A DNA stretch of 64,000 nucleotides from CAMDKS01 sp964402975 (GCA_964402975.1 CAYOEM010000015.1:1-64000); one strand, 5' to 3'. Shown: positions 44,050 through 53,628, numbered from the stretch's first letter. Notes: generated from the sequence alone by a model not told the origin. Program-made: numbers and translations.

Positions 44050-46185
44050 ATGCGTCATGCGCCATCTGTTCTAGTGCTGCTATTTACTGCCTCTGGTGTA
44101 GGCTTGGCCAATGAGTCGGCGGACTCTACGGAGGCGAGGCCCAATGAGGTCTTGGATTTATCAGTAACGGCTACACGCGTTGAAGCTCCTTCTAGTCGGG
44201 TCCCGCGTAGTATTAAAATTCTTAAAAATAAAGATTTAGTGGAGAAAGAACAGGCTATATCAATTCCTGAGGCCCTGTCGCATCAGTCCGGTGTTCTTTT
44301 GCAAAAGACCGCCAGGGGTCAAGGATCCCCATTTGTTCGCGGATTCACCGGTTTTAGAAATTTATTTTTAATCGATGGTATCCGCTTCAATAATTCAGTC
44401 ATGCGCGATGGGCCAAACCAGTACTGGAATACGGTTGACGTATATTCGGTCGATAGGCTTGAAGTCGTGAAAGGGTCAACATCTGTCCTCTACGGTTCAG
44501 ACGCCATTGGTGGCACCATTAATGCGTTGACGAGAGATTTATTGTTGGAAGGCACGGATGATCCGCTGTCGGCTAGGCTATTGTACCGCTATGCGTCGGC
44601 GGAGGATGCTCGCATTCAGAGAGGTGAAGTTGTGGGGCGCTCGGGTAAAAACTTTGCCGTACTGCTTGGTGGAACGAAGAAAGCATATGGCGATCTCCGC
44701 GCTGGCGCTGCCACCGGCCTGCTGCCTAGGACTCACTACGGTGAACATAGTTTTGACCTAAAAGCTCAGGGTAAAGTCACGGCAAAAGATGAATTGAAAA
44801 TGGCTTGGCAAAAAGCAAGTCAAGATGACGTGATGAGAACCCATTCAACAACATTTGCGAAAAGTTATCGGGGCACCAAAATAGGAACCGATAAGGAGCG
44901 CTCCCTTGACCAAAAACGTGAACTTGCTTACTTGAAGCATAAGCACATTTTTGAGACAGGTTTTCTAACCAACGTGGAATACGCCCTCTCATATCAAAGG
45001 CAAGAGGAGGGTGAAAATCGCGTCAAGTCAGACTCGACTAAAACAGATCAGGGATTTGACGTGCACACTCCTGGCTGGATGCTGCAGGCACAATCTGACC
45101 TGGAGTCGGGCCGTTGGACATACGGCGTTGATGCTTATAGAGATTTAGTAGACTCTTATAGGCTTAACTACAAAGCAGACGGCTCGTTTGATTCAAAATC
45201 AATTCAGGGACCAATTGGTGATAATGCGACCTACGACAATGTCGGCGCGTTTGTTCAGGATCAATATAAAGTATCCAAGGATCTTGAGCTGACGGCGGGG
45301 ATTCGTCATAACCAGATGACAGCAAAAGTTGATCGCTATGAAGATCCCGTCACAAAGAAGGAAGCGTCGTTAAATAAGAAGTACGCGGCCACGGTCGGTA
45401 GCGTCAGGAGTGCCTACGATTTAAGGTCAGATGGCAATGGAAAGTTGTTTTTTGGCGTAGGGCAGGCTTTTCGAGCTCCCAACCTGTCCGATCTAACGAG
45501 ATTTGATCTGGCTCGTAGTTCTGAAATAGAACAGCCAAGTCCCGAAGTTCAGCCTGAAAGATATCTTTCATATGAATTAGGTTCTCGTTGGGGTGATTCC
45601 AATGCTTGGCAGGTCGAGGCTTGGGTTTTTAAAACGCAAATCGAGAATATGATCATCAAGTCGCAAACTGGCGAAAAAACACCAGATGGCAAAAAGTTTT
45701 ACGTTGTAAAAAAGAACTCCGGCAAAGGCTATGTGCAAGGCGCCGAGCTAGATGGATTTTACCGAGTGACTCCTCAGTATGTTTTAGGTGGGAATTACAC
45801 GTTCCAATGGGGTGAGCTTGAAACTTACCCAGGTACATCCAATCAAACCAAGCTTGAGCCCTTAAGCCGTGTTATGCCGGCCACTTTAAATCTGAATGCG
45901 CGTTACGAAGGTCCAAATGATCGGTACTGGGCTGAGGTGCTATATACGTTGGTCAGACGACAAGACCGGATTAATAGCGGCGATAAGCTTGATAACGAGA
46001 GAATTCCACCGGGCGGCAGCCCAGGCTATAAAACCTACGGGATACGAGCTGGCGGCTCGTTACACGAAAAGGCGAGACTTAGTATTGCCTGGGAGAATCT
46101 TCTGGATGAAGATTATCGGGTCTTGGGATCCGGCGTGAACGAACCGGGGCGAAATTTTATTGCGACCTTGGATGTGCGGCTGTAG
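44050..46185 (+). CDS. TonB-dependent outer-membrane receptor
   Basis: 711 residues from the ATG at 44050, chosen over TTG 44035 because TTGAGGG is the SD and a signal peptide (VLVLLFTASGVGLA) follows directly. The plug domain spans about 45-165 (SIPEALSHQSGVLLQ, RGFTGFRNLFLIDGIRFNNS, LYGSDAIGGTINALTRD). The 22-strand barrel ends with ENLLDEDYRVLGSGVNEPGRNF and a final aromatic-poor strand. It imports a chelate such as siderophore, haem or cobalamin. The C-terminal Asn-Pro-Gly-Arg pattern fits iron/haem-type receptors, but substrate is unproven. No tonB/exbBD nearby. Confidence 0.93.
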   Translation: MRHAPSVLVLLFTASGVGLANESADSTEARPNEVLDLSVTATRVEAPSSRVPRSIKILKNKDLVEKEQAISIPEALSHQSGVLLQKTARGQGSPFVRGFTGFRNLFLIDGIRFNNSVMRDGPNQYWNTVDVYSVDRLEVVKGSTSVLYGSDAIGGTINALTRDLLLEGTDDPLSARLLYRYASAEDARIQRGEVVGRSGKNFAVLLGGTKKAYGDLRAGAATGLLPRTHYGEHSFDLKAQGKVTAKDELKMAWQKASQDDVMRTHSTTFAKSYRGTKIGTDKERSLDQKRELAYLKHKHIFETGFLTNVEYALSYQRQEEGENRVKSDSTKTDQGFDVHTPGWMLQAQSDLESGRWTYGVDAYRDLVDSYRLNYKADGSFDSKSIQGPIGDNATYDNVGAFVQDQYKVSKDLELTAGIRHNQMTAKVDRYEDPVTKKEASLNKKYAATVGSVRSAYDLRSDGNGKLFFGVGQAFRAPNLSDLTRFDLARSSEIEQPSPEVQPERYLSYELGSRWGDSNAWQVEAWVFKTQIENMIIKSQTGEKTPDGKKFYVVKKNSGKGYVQGAELDGFYRVTPQYVLGGNYTFQWGELETYPGTSNQTKLEPLSRVMPATLNLNARYEGPNDRYWAEVLYTLVRRQDRINSGDKLDNERIPPGGSPGYKTYGIRAGGSLHEKARLSIAWENLLDEDYRVLGSGVNEPGRNFIATLDVRL

Positions 46186-46216
46186 TTAGAATAGCTTGAA
46201 AATATGGATTCTATGC

Positions 46217-47467
46217 TCAGGCGGCAACGTGGGTGCTGCCAGGGCTTTCTTCTGTCGAAGGTTGCTTCAGTCCGGTAACAATCCAGCTTTTCATGATGCC
46301 TTTGCCCTTGACGTGGCTCTCGGGTAGTTCTTGCAGGGTGAAAACGTCGCCGATTTCGTTTTTGGTGCTCTCCGTGATCCTAATCCCGCCAACAGGGGCT
46401 AGGGACTCCATCCTGCTGGCTGTGTTTACGGTGTCACCCCACATATCGTAAGCAAATTTTGTTTCGCCAATGACTCCGGCAACCACTGGACCGGTGTTAA
46501 TTCCAATCCGTAGTTGAAGCGGTTTACCCCCAAGAGTCACGTCTGTCGCAGCCTCGTGAAGAGCTATTGCCAATCTTGTGATTTTTTCTGCGTGATCTTC
46601 TGCCTGCGCCGGCGCCCCACACACGGCCATGTAAGAATCACCGATAGTTTTAATCTTTTCGCATCCGTGATTCGACGTTAGACGCTCGAAAGCTGAAAAT
46701 GTTTGATTGAGAAATGACACAAGGTATTCTGGGCTCATTTGGGCGGATGCATCTGTGAAATTCACGATATCACAGAACATTACACTCACGTGATCAAAGC
46801 GTTTTGCTTGAGATTTGTGGTGAAGTTTGAGTTCTTTCGCGACCTCTAAGGGGAACGTTTTGACTAATAAATTATCGGCTCTATTCGTCTCCATTTCTAA
46901 TAATTTTTGATCCGCAAATGATCGTCGTCCGTACCTCTCTCCCACAATCGCGCCTGCCACACCCACGGCGAAAGCCACTGCTAGCGCAGATAAGTTGCTC
47001 AAGATAAATTCATGGTCGGATGATTTTAAAAAAATCATGGTTGAAAAGGTGATTATAAAACCAACTCCAATGAGTAACGAATCCTTCACTCGTACGTGAA
47101 ATGCACTCATTGCGTAGGGTAGAACTAAAAAAGCGAATAAGTAGTCGAGCTGTTTAAGGTTCTTAAACGCAATGTAATAAATCAACGACATGCTATTCAA
47201 TACGATGTGTAAAAGCCCAAGATAGATCCATCTCAAATTCGCTTGAATGAATGGATGATTGTGAAAACTAACTACAGCCAGCCATAAAAGTGTTATGGAT
47301 AGTCGTATAGTTAAAAGCGTCTTAAAGCTTTGTGGTGCTACAATCCAGTCCCAGATAGCAAAAGAATTATATAAGACAAATCCAAATGCTGCGTCGGTTG
47401 AGCCGCGCTTTACGGATCGGTGGATCATGAATTCAAGAAATTCTTTTTCTTCGCCGTGATTAGCCAT
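46217..47467 (-). CDS. Membrane-bound class III adenylate/guanylate cyclase
   Basis: 416 residues. The N-terminal half holds about six TM helices (LLTIRLSITLLWLAVVSF, LLHIVLNSMSLIYYIAF, LSALAVAFAVGVAGAIVGE), a MASE-like module. The catalytic domain (about 215-390) has the two metal-binding Asp (MFCDIVNFT; IGDSYMAV), RIGINTGPVVAGVIG, and the WGDTVNTASRMES element. It converts ATP (or GTP) to cyclic nucleotide in response to a membrane signal. Convergent with the TonB receptor. Confidence 0.92.
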   Translation of the reverse strand: MANHGEEKEFLEFMIHRSVKRGSTDAAFGFVLYNSFAIWDWIVAPQSFKTLLTIRLSITLLWLAVVSFHNHPFIQANLRWIYLGLLHIVLNSMSLIYYIAFKNLKQLDYLFAFLVLPYAMSAFHVRVKDSLLIGVGFIITFSTMIFLKSSDHEFILSNLSALAVAFAVGVAGAIVGERYGRRSFADQKLLEMETNRADNLLVKTFPLEVAKELKLHHKSQAKRFDHVSVMFCDIVNFTDASAQMSPEYLVSFLNQTFSAFERLTSNHGCEKIKTIGDSYMAVCGAPAQAEDHAEKITRLAIALHEAATDVTLGGKPLQLRIGINTGPVVAGVIGETKFAYDMWGDTVNTASRMESLAPVGGIRITESTKNEIGDVFTLQELPESHVKGKGIMKSWIVTGLKQPSTEESPGSTHVAA

Positions 47468-47776
47468 ACGATCCTTTTGGTTATCCTTTTGGAATGTTTT
47501 CGGGTTTTTTAGAATCGAGCATCGCGGAGCCCTTTGAAGCTCTCCGTTAAAAAAGAGAGATATCTACATAAAATCGGCATGTTGCGCTAATTGGATGTGT
47601 GACGCTTTTCGCGTAGTAGGTGAGGAGCCAGTCTTGTTAAGACCGATTGACGCTGAGCGACTTTGCTATTTCATCTATCATTGATTTTTGTTTCACTCAT
47701 AAGTGACGACATTGCTGCTTTGCTGTGTCAGACTTTGTTTTTTTGCCAAAGGTGTTTTTTGAGTCTCGAATACAAA

Positions 47777-48409
47777 ATGTCGCGCGTAACGATCTCTGGG
47801 GCTGAGTGGACACTTCAGCAATTCGCTAACCGTGATCAATTTCCAACATTATTTGAGCAGGGGCACATCGGAGACCAAGTGTGGGGCGCTGATGTGCCTG
47901 AATCTTTGTGGCCACTGAGTGGAATTCTTTGGCCTTCGGGGATCTTGCTAGCAGAGCTGGTCGCCACCAAAAAATGCGACGGTTTGCGAATTTTGGAAGT
48001 TGGCTGCGGTGTTGCATTGGCCTCACTCGTTCTTAAAAGGCGAGGGTTTGATGTTACGGCTAGTGATTACAACCCGTTTGCAGGGGAGCTTCTGCGAGAG
48101 AACGCCAAACTAAATGAGATGGAACCGCCAAAGTTCATGAAGCTATCATGGCAGGAGCCATTCAGTGGTGAGCCCTATGATCTTATTATAGGTAGTGACG
48201 TTTTGTATGAGCCAGGGTGTGCAGGGCAGGTCTGCGAGTTTTTAAAGTCGGCATTAAAGTTATCCGGTAGCGCGCTGTTTGTGGATCCAGGCCGAGCTCA
48301 CGTGAGAAAATTTGAGACGACCTTGCAAGCAGCCGGGTTTAGTTGTGATGTGGTTTGGCCAGTTCCAGGCGAAAAGACTAGGATTCTCCGGATCACCAGG
48401 GTCGCTTAA
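47777..48409 (+). CDS. SAM-dependent methyltransferase, lysine-methyltransferase (METTL/Methyltransf_16)-like
   Basis: 210 residues from ATG 47777 (MSRVTISGAEW); the frame opens at 47663 but those residues are unlike the family. LRILEVGCGVALASLVL is SAM motif I, VTASDYN the acidic strand-2 end, and DLIIGSDVLYEPGC matches the post-I (D/E)xxY motif of seven-strand protein-lysine methyltransferases. Target unknown. The 309-bp gap before it (47468-47776) is a divergent promoter region with the cyclase gene; I see only an imperfect hairpin at about 47522-47546 there. Confidence 0.82.
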   Translation: MSRVTISGAEWTLQQFANRDQFPTLFEQGHIGDQVWGADVPESLWPLSGILWPSGILLAELVATKKCDGLRILEVGCGVALASLVLKRRGFDVTASDYNPFAGELLRENAKLNEMEPPKFMKLSWQEPFSGEPYDLIIGSDVLYEPGCAGQVCEFLKSALKLSGSALFVDPGRAHVRKFETTLQAAGFSCDVVWPVPGEKTRILRITRVA

Positions 48410-48415
48410 TTTGGC

Positions 48416-48799
48416 CTATGTGCGGTAAAACCTAAAAGACATTTCAACGGTGGCTCCCAGAGGCAGTGCGGCCACTCCTATGGATGTGCGTGCCGGGGGT
48501 GGGATGTCTTGAGTGAAGAACTCCTCCCATACTTTATTGATAGTCGGAAACTCCTCAAATCTCGTCGTAAAAATATTGACTGACGCAAGGTGATCTAAGC
48601 CAAGGTGAATTTCTTTTGCGGCGGACACCATATTGGTTAGAATCTGCCGGGTTTCCCCCTCTACGCCGCCTTGGGCGAGCTTTCCATCCGGGCTAAGGCC
48701 AATCATCCCGCTAAACTCATAGAATGGTCCCGTCTTCACACAGGGCGTATAGCGAAAGCGAGGGGACGGCGTTGACTTGAAAGAAATGAGTTCGCGCAT
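48416..48799 (-). CDS. ridA: RidA/YjgF-family protein
   Basis: 127 residues. The YjgF fold is recognisable from FYEFSGMIGLSPDGKL, TRQILTNMVSAAKEIHLGLDHLASVNIF and PPARTSIGVAALPLGATVEM, with the conserved Arg before the final strand. RidA proteins hydrolyse reactive enamine/imine intermediates; relatives act in purine and pyrimidine (Rut) breakdown. It is divergent from and adjacent to the purine-degradation fusion gene, a suggestive placement. Confidence 0.88.
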   Translation of the reverse strand: MRELISFKSTPSPRFRYTPCVKTGPFYEFSGMIGLSPDGKLAQGGVEGETRQILTNMVSAAKEIHLGLDHLASVNIFTTRFEEFPTINKVWEEFFTQDIPPPARTSIGVAALPLGATVEMSFRFYRT

Positions 48800-48912
48800 G
48801 GATGGTCCTCGAAGTGGTTGTTACGCAGAGTGCGAAACTTAAGCATTTCAGCATTTTTTGGTGCAAAAATAAAGGGTTTCGCTTCAAAAAAATAATGCTA
48901 CACTTTTGGGTT

Positions 48913-51900
48913 ATGAAAGCCAAAAATGACCAAAATCGTCTCTTTTTTGAGATCCCGTACTATCACGATTACATCTCTCCAGGGCTGGCTAGGCATGTGA
49001 TTAAAAGCGCTCAGCCCGTTAAGGGTATTGAGGGTCTTTGTCATGTGGGGGACATGGGTGGGCTTGAAACGACCGAGTCCCTCCGATTTCTGGTCGAGTT
49101 GTATCAAGCCGTCAAATCAGATCTGGGTAAAGTCCTAAAACAGAGATCCATCGACCGTCGGTTTATTGATGAGCGAGTGAAGGCCTGTTACGAATTTAAT
49201 CAAAGTCTTGGTCGTGATGTTTTAAGCCCTGCTTACAAAACAGTTATTGGCCTTGAAGATGGTGACGGTCGTATCGTGATCGGCCCAAAGACAGAGAGTT
49301 ATTGCTCGTCAGGCGGTGCGCAGGTCGCACCCATCCCAGAGCACCTCAAAGGTCCCCACGTGACTCTTTTTGGTCCTCCCGATTCTGCCAAGATGTCGAT
49401 TAATGCAATGAATTCCTATCACCGGAAACTTCCCGGAGAGCCGCCGATTGTCGACGAACTCTTGGGAGGCCAGAAGGCATCACCCATGTGGGGGGCTGAT
49501 GATGAGGATTCAAAAACGCCCATGCGGGCCGATCTGGCAGATGCAGCATCAAATCTTACTCGTTGCTTCGCAGGTGATTTGAGACTTACTGAGGGTGAAA
49601 AGAAATATGAACTCGCTGCCGATAAGTTAGCACAGCCCATCAAACGCTTTCCTGGGCTGGCCTTGCCGTGTGCGTTCTTGTTTTACAATGACAGTCCAAT
49701 TCCTCTTCATATGTATGACTTCGCCCTTCATCTGTTTGCCAACTGGCAAAACGAGAGAGCGTTAACCTTTTATGTGCCAAAGCTGGAAAATGAGGAAGAG
49801 GCCCGTTATATCCACAAAATGATCTCGACGGCCGAGGCTATGATTAAAGTGCGCTATCCAGACTATAAGTTGGGTCGCATTCGGCTCATGATTGTGCTTG
49901 AAAATCCCCGGGCGATTTTACGGACCCATGAGATCATGGACGAGCTTTTTCCCTATTTCGCAGGTGCCTCCTTAGGATGGCATGATTACCTGGGATCAAC
50001 GGCTCGTCTATTTAAGGAAGATGCCAATTACAGAATACCCGTTAAGGCTGACCCATATATTGTTATCAAATACATCAAAGCATCCCACCGAATGCTATCG
50101 GAGGTTGTCGGATCGCGAGGCGGTATCAAAGTTGGTGGAATGTACGGTATTTTGCCACAACAAAACGACATGCAAAGTCCCTCATTCCAGGTGACTTTGA
50201 AGGGCTACTTCAAGGACGTCATCACACAGCTGAAGCGGGATTTGACTGGGTTTTGGGTGGCCCATCCAGATTTCGTGCGCCTTGGCCTTGCTATTGTTGA
50301 AGCGTGGCGACTTTATAAGTCGGGCGAAAAGAAGCCACTCATGACTTTAACCAAAGAAATTTTTACAGATGAACACCGCAAAGAAGTGGACGCCTTTATT
50401 GAGGGCGAAGACATCAAGGGTCTTGATCCCAAAGATCCCAATTATGTTAGATCCCTTCTTGTCGCAGACCTTAAAGAGTCAGATTTTATTGCCAATAATC
50501 ATCCGGATGAGATTCGCTACAATGTTTTCCAATCGTTGCAGTACCTGACCGATTGGCTTTCCGGTAATGGTTGTGTGGCATTGCCCACGACCGTTGAGGG
50601 TGTGCCGGTTAGGGTGATGGATGATCTCGCAACCGCTGAGCGGTCTCGATGGGAAGTTTGGCATGAGCTCTACCATGGGCGGTTTAGGGTAGAAGACTTC
50701 TTGAGGATTGCCCACGAAGAGATGCGCTTTATTAGAAAAGACCTCTCGGATGGTAAAAAAATCGTTCAGGTAAAGTGGGATGAGAGAACTGCAAAGTGGT
50801 ATCCCGTTGCTTTTAAGTTGATGATTCAGCTTATGACGGCGCGCCAACCTGTAGAGTTCGCTACGGAGCTGCTGATTCCATTTACGCTGGATGAGGTTCG
50901 TAGAGCCGATGATCCTTGGGCGAAGTTGATGCAGATTGATCACTCTCATTATCAACTGCCAGAGTACGTGGAGCGATTTAATTATTATTTTGAACGCTGC
51001 GGGTCCCAGAGGTTTGCTACCGACATGGCATCTGGTGCTATTTTGGATCTTGATCATGCAGAAAAACTGATCAAGGGTTTCTCGGTTGATGAGATTATTG
51101 AAGCAGCGAGCTTTCACGGCGATATTGGAGAGGCTTCTAGGACGCTTGATATGATGGCTCAAGGTGAGCAAAAACTCGTGACATCAAGTCAGCAAAATGT
51201 GGTGGACGAGCTCAGACAGCTTGCAAGTCGTTACCACGAGGCCTTTGGATTTAAGTTTTTGATCTCGGCAAAGGGTAAGCCAGCATCTGAATTAATGGCT
51301 GCGCTCAAAGAGCGTTTAAATAATCCGCGCGACATTGAATTAGCCAATGCCCGCGAGGCGTTGTGGCAAATCACAAAGAAGCGGATTGAGGTAGATCCTC
51401 TTGATCAGATTGTGGTCGAGATAAAATCCCAGCTGTCTCGCCATGGTGTGCGTGGTGTGCAAATTGCAGTAGCAAACCCTTCGGGCATTCAGAGTATCAC
51501 TGAGGGTCTTCGCAGCGAGAAAGGTGAGTCTGTGGCCGAGACGACGCTTTTTGAGCTGGCGTCTCTTAGCAAGTCGCTCGCGTCGGCCTTTTTTATCGAA
51601 TTTTTGGGGCACAAAGGGATCTCGCTTAATGAGTCCGTGAATAAGCTTTTGGCAAAAACAAAATCGTCTTTTAGGCTCACGTCGTCCGTAGATCCGGAGT
51701 GGGCTGACATGGTGCAAGTCAAGCACTTGATCAGTCACGCGGCCCTAAACCTTCACTATGTTAATGGATTTAAACTGGACAAAATACCGCCGACTGCGGG
51801 TGAAATCTTGAGTGATCCTGGGCGTTATGGTTATGAGCCCATTGATGTTGTTGCCAAACCGGGGACTAAGTTTAGCTACTCAGGGGCAGGATTTATTGTG

Positions 51901-53628
51901 GCAGAGCATCTTGTCGAGGCCCTTGGAGGCCAACCGATTGGCAGCCTTACGAAGGAGTTTCTAGCAAGGTTGGATATGGGACTCACAACCTTTGCGCCAG
52001 GCTCTAACCTGAGCGATTGTGCTTTTGGATATTTTGATGACGGCCGCGGAGTGGAGGGTGGACGACTTAATTTTCCAGCATTTGCAGCGGGCGCTTTAGG
52101 CACAGCCGTCAATATGACTAAATTTTTAAGACATCTTGAGACTGCTTATCATGAACTTAGCGGCTCAGGCGGGATTAGTCACGATACTGCTGTTACCATG
52201 ATGCACGGCAAGGATCTGGGATGTCGAAGCTTCATCGGCTGTGATATGGGGCTTGGGGTCTTCGTTGCTCAAATGGGTGACAATAAAGTAGCGATTCATC
52301 AAGGTGCCAATGAGGGATTCCGTGCCCTGTACCTTCATGTCGTGGCCGGTCCAGAGCGTGGTCGAGGTTTTACAATACTCTGTAATGCAGACAACCGTGG
52401 TGTGCTGTTCATCGCTGATGTGGCTAAGCTTTTGATAAATCATCTTAAAATATCAGGTGTGAATTTTGAAAAAGTGGCGACGTCGTTTGATTACAGCCGC
52501 CTCACCCAGGAACAGATTGTTAACCTTGGCTATAAAGCACTCATATTTGATGCATTTGAGAAGACTCTGCCAGAGGAGATTGTTGATAAAGGTCCTCCAG
52601 ATCCACTAGCTAACTTTAATCTTTTAGATAACGCACAGATTCTTTCGGTGACTTGTGAAAGATTTGCAAGAGCCAGTAATTTATTCTCAAGATTTGAGCC
52701 AATCTTCGATCCAGAGCTTTTCGGCAAGCAGGGCAAAATTATGGATAGCTGGGAGACTGTTCGCCACAATGAATCGGATAGAGACGCCCTACATCTTAGA
52801 CTCAAGGCCCCTGACTCTGCCTTATTCGTTCGTATTTCAACGAAATTTCACGACGGAAATCATCCTCAGTTTGTAAGAGTCCTGGGCCGAGTGAGCCCAG
52901 ACTCACCGTGGCAAGAGATTATCCCTAGACTTCATATGGACGGCCACTCTTGTAGACGGATTCGGTTGAGTGCACCAACTCCTCAGATTACAGAAGTTTT
53001 AGTGGAGCAGTACCCGGATGGGGGGCTCACAAGACTAGGTCTTTATAGTCAGCTGCCAGAGTCCCAGTCTAAAGACTACGTGCCTCTTTCGGAGTCCAGA
53101 TGCATACGATTCAAAGACGAGATTCCAAAGGTGAAAAAACCACTGTCGATTCCCTACGGGCCAACCACCGACGAAATCGCGGAGAATATTCGTGGAGTTT
53201 CGAAGGAAGCGATCGATTACGCGTCCTCGGCTTTTGGTGGACGAGTTATGGCAGCCACCAACGAACACTACGGGCCTGCCGCTCAGGTTATCTCGCCTCT
53301 ACCGCCGCTAAATATGTTTGACGGCATGGAATCAGCGCGAAGCCGCGATCCGGGGCATTTTGATGAGGTGACCATCAGACTAGGGAAGGTTATTAAGCCC
53401 GCCCGCATCGTTCTTGACTTCAAGTATTTCGTCAATAATAACCCTAGGGCAGTCGAAATACTTGGTTACTCCGATGACGGTTGGAAGGTAATCGCTGATG
53501 CAACCCCGGTGAAGGCTTTCGCGTCAAATAAAAAAGTCATTTCACTGAAGGTGGACTTCAAAACGGATCAAATTAAAGTGAGAACACTCCCTGACGGGGG
53601 GATCAATCGGGTTCATGTGTATGAGTAG
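48913..53628 (+). CDS. Four-module fusion: malate-synthase-like, OHCU-decarboxylase-like, serine hydrolase, allantoicase
   Basis: 1571 residues from ATG 48913; the frame opens at 48802 (37 more residues). (1) About 1-670, malate-synthase-like: GADDEDS, YVPKLENEEEARYIH, IRLMIVLENPRAI (metal Glu), GWHDYLGS (metal Asp), FWVAHPDFV and DDLATAERSR (base Asp) align. The usual RPRGWH catalytic-Arg loop is absent or shortened. (2) About 676-830, OHCU-decarboxylase-like: YVERFNYYFERC, HGDIG, ASRYHEAFGFKFLISAKGK; the usual Glu-Gln reads Gln-Gln. (3) About 834-1160, beta-lactamase/DD-peptidase-family serine hydrolase with Ser884-x-x-Lys, Tyr989-Ser-Gly and His1129-x-Gly, all present. (4) About 1230-1571, two allantoicase repeats: GKIMDSWETVRHN with YPDGGLTRLGLY, and NMFDGMESARSRDPGH with LPDGGINRVHVYE. 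No signal peptide. Likely converts OHCU/allantoin products towards malate; PuuD and HiuH are at 59-60.6 kb. Confidence 0.85.
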   Translation: MKAKNDQNRLFFEIPYYHDYISPGLARHVIKSAQPVKGIEGLCHVGDMGGLETTESLRFLVELYQAVKSDLGKVLKQRSIDRRFIDERVKACYEFNQSLGRDVLSPAYKTVIGLEDGDGRIVIGPKTESYCSSGGAQVAPIPEHLKGPHVTLFGPPDSAKMSINAMNSYHRKLPGEPPIVDELLGGQKASPMWGADDEDSKTPMRADLADAASNLTRCFAGDLRLTEGEKKYELAADKLAQPIKRFPGLALPCAFLFYNDSPIPLHMYDFALHLFANWQNERALTFYVPKLENEEEARYIHKMISTAEAMIKVRYPDYKLGRIRLMIVLENPRAILRTHEIMDELFPYFAGASLGWHDYLGSTARLFKEDANYRIPVKADPYIVIKYIKASHRMLSEVVGSRGGIKVGGMYGILPQQNDMQSPSFQVTLKGYFKDVITQLKRDLTGFWVAHPDFVRLGLAIVEAWRLYKSGEKKPLMTLTKEIFTDEHRKEVDAFIEGEDIKGLDPKDPNYVRSLLVADLKESDFIANNHPDEIRYNVFQSLQYLTDWLSGNGCVALPTTVEGVPVRVMDDLATAERSRWEVWHELYHGRFRVEDFLRIAHEEMRFIRKDLSDGKKIVQVKWDERTAKWYPVAFKLMIQLMTARQPVEFATELLIPFTLDEVRRADDPWAKLMQIDHSHYQLPEYVERFNYYFERCGSQRFATDMASGAILDLDHAEKLIKGFSVDEIIEAASFHGDIGEASRTLDMMAQGEQKLVTSSQQNVVDELRQLASRYHEAFGFKFLISAKGKPASELMAALKERLNNPRDIELANAREALWQITKKRIEVDPLDQIVVEIKSQLSRHGVRGVQIAVANPSGIQSITEGLRSEKGESVAETTLFELASLSKSLASAFFIEFLGHKGISLNESVNKLLAKTKSSFRLTSSVDPEWADMVQVKHLISHAALNLHYVNGFKLDKIPPTAGEILSDPGRYGYEPIDVVAKPGTKFSYSGAGFIVAEHLVEALGGQPIGSLTKEFLARLDMGLTTFAPGSNLSDCAFGYFDDGRGVEGGRLNFPAFAAGALGTAVNMTKFLRHLETAYHELSGSGGISHDTAVTMMHGKDLGCRSFIGCDMGLGVFVAQMGDNKVAIHQGANEGFRALYLHVVAGPERGRGFTILCNADNRGVLFIADVAKLLINHLKISGVNFEKVATSFDYSRLTQEQIVNLGYKALIFDAFEKTLPEEIVDKGPPDPLANFNLLDNAQILSVTCERFARASNLFSRFEPIFDPELFGKQGKIMDSWETVRHNESDRDALHLRLKAPDSALFVRISTKFHDGNHPQFVRVLGRVSPDSPWQEIIPRLHMDGHSCRRIRLSAPTPQITEVLVEQYPDGGLTRLGLYSQLPESQSKDYVPLSESRCIRFKDEIPKVKKPLSIPYGPTTDEIAENIRGVSKEAIDYASSAFGGRVMAATNEHYGPAAQVISPLPPLNMFDGMESARSRDPGHFDEVTIRLGKVIKPARIVLDFKYFVNNNPRAVEILGYSDDGWKVIADATPVKAFASNKKVISLKVDFKTDQIKVRTLPDGGINRVHVYE

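Noticed and set aside
47522..47546. Imperfect hairpin in the cyclase/methyltransferase gap as a terminator
   Set aside because: The stem has a bulge, no U-run follows on either strand, and it lies between divergent genes.
49982..51738. Frames on both strands inside the fusion gene, including a 230-codon minus-strand frame
   Set aside because: They overlap recognisable malate-synthase, OHCU and hydrolase motifs; no independent evidence of translation.
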